Source: Kofleriaceae bacterium (GTDB lineage Bacteria > Myxococcota_A > Polyangia > Haliangiales > Haliangiaceae). Taken from it: a DNA stretch of 5,991 nucleotides. Where the stretch lies: contig JAESTW010000294.1 in assembly GCA_016763395.1 (NCBI GenBank), positions 1-5,991 on the forward strand, read 5' to 3'. Numbering within the stretch: the stretch's first letter is position 1; each line of letters opens with the position of its first letter. The notes below the pieces were generated by a model. That model was not told where the DNA came from. It searched no databases and was given only the letters and a program-made list of their open reading frames with translations. Below are positions 1-4,645 of the stretch, in pieces. The position numbers and the translations under genes are program-made.

Positions 1-1284
1 ATGGCGCAGTATGAGCTTCTCGAGCGAATCGGCAAAGGAGGGATGGCCGAGATTTTTCGCGCGAGCCAAACTGCCGGTAGTGGCTTCGAGAAAATCGTTG
101 CGATTAAGCGAATACTTCCGCATCTCAGTCAAGATCAGCGCTTTATCAAGCTTCTGATCGCCGAAGCCAAAATTCTCTCGGAGCTTCACCATCGTAACAT
201 CGTCCAGATCTATGACGTCGGACTCGGTGACGACAGCCAATATTTTTTGGTCATGGAGTTTGTTGACGGCGTTGATTTGCTGAAGATGTACGACGACTTT
301 ACCGGTAGTGGCCGTTTGCCAGTTGAGGTTGCGCTGCATATTTGCTCGGAGCTGTGTGAGGCTTTGGAGCATGCCCATATTGCAAAGGACGATCAGGGCA
401 ACCCGCTCGGTCTCGTTCACAGAGATGTCTCGCCATCGAACGTACTCTTGTCCAAGTACGGCGAAGTCAAACTCACAGACTTTGGCATTGCTAAACAGGT
501 AGGCGAAGTAACCGGCCATGGAGCGATTCGTGGCAAGTTCGCCTACATTTCGCCAGAGCAAGCCGTAAACAAGCACGTGGATGCTCGTAGCGATGTCTTT
601 TCCGTTGGTATTTTGCTCTACGAACTTGTCTGTGGACGGCGATTGTATTCTGGCTATCCTGACTTTGATGCATTGCGAGAAGTAAGAGCGGCCCGAGTAA
701 ATCCGAGTGCTCGAGAAATAAGGCGTGTCGCTTCGCCACTCGCGGACATCATCATGCGTGCCTTGAGTAAGCGGCCCGAAGACCGGTTCCAAAGTGCAGG
801 CGATTTTGGCTCGGCATTGCGTGGGTATCGCTATTCGCTTGAAACTGAAATCGCGGATCCACGGGCAGCAATTGCAGATTTGGTGGTTCGCCAAGTAGTA
901 GAAGCAGAAACAACGACGCCCAAAGATGTATTACCCGACTACTCAGATGATTTTGCCGATGATGTGGGTGGAACCGTTGTCCGGATAAATACTGCACAGG
1001 AGTTTTTCAGTACAGACTTGTCCGGTTTGCATCAACTTGTGACCGAGTACCCCGAACCACGTTTTGAGGACATGAGCGACGAGCGAGCCATTGCGCAACG
1101 ACTGGCTGATGTCGACGATGCCGATGAGCCAACTCGCTTGCACCAGCGCATTCCGGTCCCGCCTCCCCGCGCATCAGCCCCTGTTCCGTCTGCACCCGTA
1201 TCAGCTCCTGTTCCGTCTGCACCCGTATCAGCTCCAGCTCCGTTTGTACCCGTATCAGCTCCAGCTCCGTTTGTACCCGTATAG
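1..1284 (+). CDS. Serine/threonine protein kinase, 427 aa as encoded, ended early by an in-frame TAG
   Basis: This is a Hanks-type (eukaryote-like) Ser/Thr kinase that should transfer phosphate from ATP to protein Ser/Thr residues in the cytoplasm. The kinase domain spans about residues 4-275. Visible motifs are the glycine loop GKGGMAEIF (11-19), VAIK with ATP-binding K36, helix-C E55, the catalytic loop HRDVSPSN (140-147, D142 and N147), DFG (160-162), SPEQ in the APE position (184-187), D198 of subdomain IX and R262 of subdomain XI. All key residues are present, so the domain should be active. Residues 276-386 are an acidic linker and about 387-427 is a Ser/Ala/Pro/Val repeat. The frame stops at TAG 1282-1284 in mid-repeat, then stays open to 1959, where a membrane helix is encoded. 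As written, the product is a soluble kinase without its anchor. The ATG lies at the window edge, so no ribosome binding site is visible, but the domain begins at residue 4 as is usual for this family. The kinase call is firm; the true length is uncertain. Confidence 0.93.
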   Translation: MAQYELLERIGKGGMAEIFRASQTAGSGFEKIVAIKRILPHLSQDQRFIKLLIAEAKILSELHHRNIVQIYDVGLGDDSQYFLVMEFVDGVDLLKMYDDFTGSGRLPVEVALHICSELCEALEHAHIAKDDQGNPLGLVHRDVSPSNVLLSKYGEVKLTDFGIAKQVGEVTGHGAIRGKFAYISPEQAVNKHVDARSDVFSVGILLYELVCGRRLYSGYPDFDALREVRAARVNPSAREIRRVASPLADIIMRALSKRPEDRFQSAGDFGSALRGYRYSLETEIADPRAAIADLVVRQVVEAETTTPKDVLPDYSDDFADDVGGTVVRINTAQEFFSTDLSGLHQLVTEYPEPRFEDMSDERAIAQRLADVDDADEPTRLHQRIPVPPPRASAPVPSAPVSAPVPSAPVSAPAPFVPVSAPAPFVPV

Positions 1285-1395
1285 GCTCCTGGTGCATCCG
1301 TCCCGTCTGCATCTGTATCGGCTCCAGCTCCGTTTGTACCCGTATCGGCTCCTGGCGAGCAAGCTCTTGCTTCGGCTCCCATTTCGTTGCCCGTA
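1174..1395 (+). repeat. 27-bp coding tandem repeat (SAP-rich nonapeptide) in the kinase linker
   Basis: Four consecutive 27-bp units lie at 1174-1200, 1201-1227, 1228-1254 and 1255-1281, encoding SAPVPSAPV or SAPAPFVPV. Units three and four are identical. A 36-bp variant follows at 1282-1317, beginning with TAG where the other units have a serine codon (TCA or TCG). Then come a 27-bp unit at 1318-1344 and degenerate units to 1395. Near-identical neighbours suggest recent slippage or unequal recombination, and the region is prone to assembly error. Confidence 0.9.
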
Positions 1396-1959
1396 TCACC
1401 CGCTACTCAACAAGTTCCAGCGCCCTTACCAAGACCGAACTCTCGGGCTTCGGTAGCCCGGCGGGGTCTCGCTCCCGGCGGTCTCGCTCCTGCCGTTCTC
1501 GCTCCTGCCGCTCTCGCTCCTAGCCAGCTCACGCCACCTGCTGGAGCTGCGCAATTGCAAGCCTTTCCCGCACCTGGCTTGCCAGGACAAGGCCCTGCGA
1601 TGCCAGGGTCAGCGATGCCGGGATATCCCGTCGCTCAACCACAGTATGGGTTTCGGACAAGTAGTGGGATTGAGTCCGGGCGCGCCCATGCCCGTCGCCG
1701 CAAGTTGCGAATGTATTGGGTTGGCGGTGGACTCATCCTCGCATTACTTGTGATCGTAGCGGCTTTGTTGGGCTCAGAAGATTCGACCGAGGAGTCTGCG
1801 GTATCGTCGCCGATGGATGCCGGAGTGCCAGACGCGGAGATCCCGGACGCGACTCTTGAGTCGATCGACGCAGCGCCAGCGAAACGAGCTGAGCCCAAGA
1901 GAAAGCCGCGAAGACGTCCGAATAAGAACCGTAGGAAACGGCGGAACAACAAACGCTGA
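1285..1959 (+). pseudogene. In-frame C-terminal remainder of the kinase: proline-rich linker, one membrane helix, polybasic tail
   Basis: The frame of the upstream kinase continues without another stop from 1285 to TGA 1957-1959. Together they would make a 652-codon gene with one internal amber at codon 428. The remainder continues the same SAP-rich repeat, then a four-copy LAP pentapeptide repeat, a Gly/Pro/Met-rich stretch, a basic patch RAHARRRKLR (561-570), one hydrophobic helix (571-591), an acidic segment (592-621) and a strongly basic tail (about 623-652). The basic patch before the helix implies the kinase is cytoplasmic and the tail periplasmic. Kinase, linker and single helix is a standard bacterial layout, which supports one original gene. 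A separate protein starting at TTG 1387 is possible on paper but has no convincing ribosome binding site and would begin inside the linker. I interpret this as the tail of an interrupted gene, or of an intact one if the TAG is an error or is read through. Confidence 0.8.
1465..1524 (+). repeat. 15-bp coding tandem repeat (LAP pentapeptides) downstream of the amber codon
   Basis: Four 15-bp units at 1465-1479, 1480-1494, 1495-1509 and 1510-1524 each contain CTCGCTCC and encode GLAPG, GLAPA, VLAPA and ALAPS. They lie in the kinase frame. The 15-bp period is a multiple of three and the repeat makes sense as protein, so this segment was shaped as coding sequence even though it lies after the TAG. 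Confidence 0.85.
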
Positions 1960-1980
1960 GGCACGTTGAGGCTGTTCCGC
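1941..1980. terminator. Inverted repeat over the kinase stop codon; weak candidate terminator between convergent genes
   Basis: GCGGAACA (1941-1948) and TGTTCCGC (1973-1980) are perfect 8-bp inverted arms around a 24-nt loop. The loop contains a smaller AACG/CGTT stem (1952-1955 with 1964-1967). The structure spans the TGA at 1957-1959 and sits at the convergent junction with the gene ending at 1999, where a bidirectional terminator would be useful. There is no T-run on either side, so a classical intrinsic terminator is doubtful. Confidence 0.25.
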
Positions 1981-1998
1981 TTAGGTTGACACCCGAGG

Positions 1999-2457
1999 CT
2001 ACTCCAGTGTGTTTTGTCCGCTCACGGTGAGATAAGGGCGTAACTTCTTGACCGTCTTGGCGCCAAAGCCTTTCACCCTTCGAAGGTCCACGACACGCTT
2101 GAACTTGCCACGCCGTTCTCTGAAATTGACAATTTTGGCGGCTTTTTTGGGGCCGATACCGGGCAGTAGCATCAACTCATTGGCGGTAGCTGTATTGAGA
2201 TTCAGGCTGCCGGACAAATCGCCCGACGTCTTTTGTTTGGACGTCGCTGCCGCGGGTTTGCGTTTGTTCGGCGAAGCCTCGGCAAGTTGCAACATGGATG
2301 CTGGCGTTACCCGCACCGCTGGTTTTCCCTGAGAGTATCGAATACTTGTCCGGTCTTTGGGGACCGCAGCAAAGGATATGGTGACTGCGGCGACCAGGGC
2401 CGAGAAAGCGGAGAGAGAGAGGAAGCGTCGAATTGTGTTTTTTGTTGTTGTTGTCAT
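1999..2457 (-). CDS. Secreted ComEA-like helix-hairpin-helix DNA-binding protein, 152 aa
   Basis: The protein has an N-terminal signal peptide or membrane anchor (basic start MTTTTKNTIRR, hydrophobic core about 12-30, possible cleavage near A30). A low-complexity basic spacer follows (about 31-83), then a C-terminal double helix-hairpin-helix module (about 85-145). The module carries the family hallmarks NLNTA (86-90), LPGIGPKKA (98-106) and VKGFGAKTV (128-136). ComEA-family proteins bind double-stranded DNA without sequence specificity outside the inner membrane and help pull it in during natural transformation. The frame is open upstream to 2799, but that part overlaps the 77-aa gene and does not look like protein. 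ATG 2457 gives a clean signal peptide, so I chose it. Its ribosome binding site is weak (AAAGA, about 7 nt upstream). It is probably co-transcribed with the small gene 62 nt upstream. Whether it serves competence or another periplasmic DNA role cannot be told here. Confidence 0.87.
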   Translation of the reverse strand: MTTTTKNTIRRFLSLSAFSALVAAVTISFAAVPKDRTSIRYSQGKPAVRVTPASMLQLAEASPNKRKPAAATSKQKTSGDLSGSLNLNTATANELMLLPGIGPKKAAKIVNFRERRGKFKRVVDLRRVKGFGAKTVKKLRPYLTVSGQNTLE

Positions 2458-2519
2458 TGTCGTATCTTTTGTGTTGTATGAGGTGTTGTTGTGTCTAAGA
2501 GGTTTCTGTGTTTGATCGC

Positions 2520-2753
2520 TTAGAAGGGTAAGGCCTTTGCCTGGGGAGCTGAGTTCGCGTCGTCGTCTGGCTTTTGCTTGCCCTCGTCTCGCTCGTTGAA
2601 CTCCCGGATTTGCAGTTTCCCGTTGGCCGGGAAGGCATCCAGATAGACGTTTGTCGAACCGTCGACATTGGTATAGGCGCTGCCAATGCGCATCCAGTAG
2701 GTTTTCCCTTGGCGCTCCATTGGGCAGAGTACTTTTTTTCGTTTTGAGGACAT
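2520..2753 (-). CDS. Small conserved-type hypothetical protein, 77 aa
   Basis: This is a short cytoplasmic protein with no signal peptide or membrane segment. It has a lysine-rich start (MSSKRKKVLCP), a compact core (about residues 8-54) that looks beta-rich with KTYWMRIGSAY and NVYLDAFPANGKLQIRE, and a charged disordered tail (about 55-77). From memory, small proteins of the pattern W-x-R-x-G-x-A-x(5-6)-DG-x(2)-N-x-YLDA-x-P-x-NG-x-LQ-x-R recur in Myxococcota and on plasmids without assigned function; I could not verify this here. The start is well supported: ATG 2753 is preceded by AAAGGA with a 5-nt spacer. It lies upstream of the ComEA-like gene on the same strand with a 62-nt gap, so an operon is likely. 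The longer open frame that overlaps it in another register is spurious. Function unknown. Confidence 0.82.
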   Translation of the reverse strand: MSSKRKKVLCPMERQGKTYWMRIGSAYTNVDGSTNVYLDAFPANGKLQIREFNERDEGKQKPDDDANSAPQAKALPF

Positions 2754-2758
2754 AGTGT

Positions 2759-2764
2759 TCCTTT
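2759..2764 (-). promoter_or_regulatory. Ribosome binding site of the 77-aa gene
   Basis: On the minus strand AAAGGA is followed by ACACT and then the ATG, an ideal spacing. It is the best ribosome binding site in the window. It settles the choice of the 77-aa frame over the overlapping longer frame that would extend the ComEA-like gene. Confidence 0.7.
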
Positions 2765-2788
2765 TGTTTGATATTGGTGAATGGTGAA

Positions 2789-2811
2789 TGACGCGTCACA
2801 ATTCTCTAGAG
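2789..2811. promoter_or_regulatory. Two perfect palindromes upstream of the 77-aa gene; possible operator
   Basis: TGACGCGTCA (2789-2798) is a perfect 10-bp palindrome and CTCTAGAG (2804-2811) a perfect 8-bp one. The first lies about 36-45 bp upstream of the ATG at 2753, where a promoter or operator is expected. A short direct repeat GTGAATG is adjacent. I see no convincing -35/-10 pair. The regulatory role is inferred from position and symmetry only. Confidence 0.3.
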
Positions 2812-2854
2812 CAAGCTTGATGCCAGTCCTAAGTGCCTGAATAGTAGTGGTTTT

Positions 2855-2889
2855 CGTCCGGTGTCCGTCCGGTGTCCGTCCGGTGTCCG
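2855..2889. repeat. Three perfect 11-bp tandem repeats in the divergent intergenic region
   Basis: CGTCCGGTGTC occurs head to tail at 2855-2865, 2866-2876 and 2877-2887, with the next two bases continuing the unit. The array is in the noncoding gap between divergent genes, 74 bp before the GTG start at 2963. An 11-bp period is close to one helical turn, so a bound protein would see all copies on the same face. Simple slippage is the plain alternative. Confidence 0.75.
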
Positions 2890-2962
2890 AATCAGTGCCA
2901 AACGAGCGATAGCAGGTAGGGCGTCTGGACAACAAGCGCAAACCGTTGCATGATCACCACGA

Positions 2963-3955
2963 GTGCAGAGCGAAGACGAGACGAAGCAAGACACACTGGC
3001 GCGTCGGCTCCGAGGCGCTGGGCTACTAGCGCTACTAGGCTGCGGGATCGCCACGCTGCTGGCCTGGCTCGGCGCGTACTGGTGGGGATTTGACATCCTG
3101 AGCCATTTTCGGCTGCAATACACGGTCATATTGGCGGTCGTCTTGTTTGCTTTCGTGTTCGTGAAACGATGGCCGGAAATCGTGTGGGGCACCGTCTTTC
3201 TGTCACTAAATCTGAGCGTGATATTGCCCTTGTACTGGGGCCAAGCGCTGCCCTCAGATCCCGATCGCAGTGAACTTTCGCTGCTCGTATTCAACGTCAA
3301 TCACAGGAACCCAAACCCAGCAAAGGTAGCCGCGTACATTGCCGAAAAAGATGCTGATGTTGTCGTGATTTTAGAAGCCACAGAGGACATTGAAGACGAG
3401 ATGAGCGCCGCACTTGGCGACTACGAAAAACTCGGGCGATCTCTATGGCACGCTTTCGGAATGTTGATCTATTCGAGGCTGCCAATCACCGGATCAGAAG
3501 AACTCTTTTTCGCGGATTCCGAACTCTTGACGATAGCGCTCAGTGTGACCAAGAATGGTGAGACATTTTCTATATTGGGATTGCACACCATGCCACCGGT
3601 AGGACGTGAGAATAGCCTGCTGCGGGATCGAATGCTCGCCGAGGCAAAGGCCTGGGCGATGGAGGCCGTCAATCCCATCATCGTCGGCGACTTCAATGCA
3701 ACTCCCTGGTCTCACGCATATCGCAAGCTAGTGGACGGGCCGTTGCACAACAGCCAAATTGGTTTCGGCCTGCAGACAAGTTGGCCTAATGGACTTTGGC
3801 CATTGTCGATTCCGATCGATCACGCGGTTCTTGGTAAAACTCTTACCACTACAGAACGAAGCGTCGGTCCTTTCTTGGGCTCTGATCATCGACCAATCAT
3901 CCTACGCGTAGGATTTACGCGATCTCGATCGCCCACTGTGAGATTGGCGAACTAG
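2963..3955 (+). CDS. Membrane-anchored endonuclease/exonuclease/phosphatase (EEP) family protein, 330 aa
   Basis: The N-terminal third has three hydrophobic helices (about 17-39, 52-68 and 73-92). The rest (about 104-316) is an EEP-fold hydrolase domain. Metal and catalytic residues are in family order: FNVNHRN (110-116), E138 in ILEAT, H208 in LGLHT, GDFNATPW (242-249, D243 and N245), IDHAVL (285-290, D286 and H287) and SDHRPI (307-312, D308 and H309). The set is complete, so it should be an active Mg-dependent phosphodiesterase or phosphatase. The layout resembles the YafD-like group, whose substrates are not settled; the family covers nucleases, lipid phosphatases and sphingomyelinases. 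An in-frame stop at 2951 leaves GTG 2963 as the first usable start, without a clear ribosome binding site, so a start a few codons downstream is possible. It is transcribed divergently from the 77-aa/ComEA-like pair, with 209 bp between. The stop is TAG 3953-3955. Confidence 0.9.
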   Translation: MQSEDETKQDTLARRLRGAGLLALLGCGIATLLAWLGAYWWGFDILSHFRLQYTVILAVVLFAFVFVKRWPEIVWGTVFLSLNLSVILPLYWGQALPSDPDRSELSLLVFNVNHRNPNPAKVAAYIAEKDADVVVILEATEDIEDEMSAALGDYEKLGRSLWHAFGMLIYSRLPITGSEELFFADSELLTIALSVTKNGETFSILGLHTMPPVGRENSLLRDRMLAEAKAWAMEAVNPIIVGDFNATPWSHAYRKLVDGPLHNSQIGFGLQTSWPNGLWPLSIPIDHAVLGKTLTTTERSVGPFLGSDHRPIILRVGFTRSRSPTVRLAN

Positions 3956-4107
3956 CCTCAACGTGACAATAGATCAGTCCGGTCGGCGCTCCACGATTGT
4001 GGTCGATTGTTGGTGTTAGCGTGGCGACACTTCACAGTTGGAGCAAGAAACCAGGAAAGGAGATTGGCGCTGGATTTGTTCGTGTCAAATTAGTACCGGA
4101 CACTCGT
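3956..4107. other. Intergenic stretch after the EEP gene, with a short unsupported open frame
   Basis: No clear terminator follows the EEP stop. A plus-strand frame is open from 3973 to a TGA near 4132, with GTG 4021 as the best start (37 aa, including KPGKEIGAGFVRVKLVPDT). It reads somewhat like protein but overlaps the minus-strand ORF ending at 4108. AGGAAAGGAG lies inside this frame and precedes no good start. I do not call a gene. Confidence 0.35.
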
Positions 4108-4329
4108 CTACTGGCCAAAACTAGCATTACGTGAGAAAAATGTCTTTTCCATTTGCAGACTCATTTCTTCATCAAAGAGACGCACTCCTCTATCAATCGC
4201 CTCATCCAGAGCTTTTGCAATAGACATGGCCACTTCTACATCAACGGCCAAGGCAAAAATTACATCGGTGCCACGGGCGTGAACACGGCAAGGAGGGGGC
4301 GAGCAATCGAGCTTGTCGGGTAGATTCAT
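4108..4329 (-). CDS. Possible small hypothetical protein, 73 aa
   Basis: This is a minus-strand frame from ATG 4329 to TAG 4108-4110. The product would be a small soluble acidic protein. The first part has two cysteines in LDCSPPPC (8-15), a hydrophobic strand VIFALAVDVEV (23-33) follows, then a likely amphipathic helix (about 34-60: AMSIAKALDEAIDRGVRLF and beyond). The composition looks more protein-like than the shadow frames. Against it, the ribosome binding site is poor (only an A-rich stretch), the gene stands alone, and the surrounding 690 bp are otherwise gene-poor. It could be an intact small gene or a surviving piece of a larger one. I recognise no family. Confidence 0.4.
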   Translation of the reverse strand: MNLPDKLDCSPPPCRVHARGTDVIFALAVDVEVAMSIAKALDEAIDRGVRLFDEEMSLQMEKTFFSRNASFGQ

Positions 4330-4645
4330 GCTTTATTTCACAGCAAGCATCATGCCGATATTCATGGGGAGGGGAACTACACCCAGCCGATGTGGAGTGA
4401 TGCTATCGTATGAGGTGGTAACAGTGTAATTGTATTGGCGATGCGATACTGGCGGATTTCTTGTCCGAGTTGGGCAGTACAGGGAGTCATTGGAAGCAGT
4501 TGATCAATAATGTCGAATTGGAACAACTCTTAACTCGTGTACTTGTTTCAATTCGGAATTGGAATTCCAAAACGGTCATCAAACCGCGCTCAACTGCCAG
4601 TTGCCGGGTAAGAAGCGCGGATCGAGAATTGCAAAACTGAAGGGT
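4330..4645. other. Gene-poor region with protein-like open fragments, no supported gene
   Basis: No frame here has both a credible start and a ribosome binding site. One plus-strand frame is open from 4422 to TGA 4638-4640 and reads ILADFLSELG then INNVELEQLLTRVL, which looks like helical protein, but it has no ATG or GTG, only TTG 4461. A second frame ends at TAA 4508-4510 with GGFLVRVGQYRESLEAVDQ. These may be relics of a decayed gene or chance. The region must also hold the promoter of the gene at 4646. Confidence 0.4.
4549..4570. promoter_or_regulatory. Overlapping AT-rich palindromes upstream of the secreted-protein gene
   Basis: CAATTC-G-GAATTG (4549-4561) and TTGGAATTCCAA (4559-4570, a perfect 12-bp palindrome) overlap by three bases, 76-97 bp upstream of the ATG at 4646. 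GAATTGGAA occurs in this cluster at 4556-4564 and again at 4515-4523. Dyad symmetry at this distance suits an operator, but no promoter hexamers are clear. Confidence 0.3.

Noticed and set aside
1282..1284. Genome-wide recoding of TAG as an amino acid
   Set aside because: TAG ends the ComEA-like gene (1999-2001) and the EEP gene (3953-3955) at natural domain ends, so it works as a stop here.
1007..1399. Long minus-strand open frames opposite the proline-rich repeat (130 and 116 aa)
   Set aside because: They are mirror images of the 27-bp repeat with low-complexity products; any repeat with a period divisible by three stays open in several frames.
1091..1456. 121-aa plus-strand frame spanning the TAG in another register
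   Set aside because: It is an out-of-frame reading of the same repeat (RLYPYQLQ-type product). The kinase frame explains the sequence far better.
2458..2799. N-terminal extension of the ComEA-like gene to 266 aa
   Set aside because: It overlaps the well-supported 77-aa gene, lacks protein-like composition and would bury the signal peptide inside the protein.
2855..2889. CRISPR-like array
   Set aside because: The 11-bp units are contiguous with no spacers.
2806..3300. 164-aa minus-strand frame across the intergenic repeats and the start of the EEP gene
   Set aside because: It is antisense to the membrane helices of the EEP protein and has Ser/Arg-rich shadow composition.
4352..4429. 25-aa plus-strand mini-ORF beginning MPIFMGRG
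   Set aside because: It has no ribosome binding site and no coding pattern and is too short to support.
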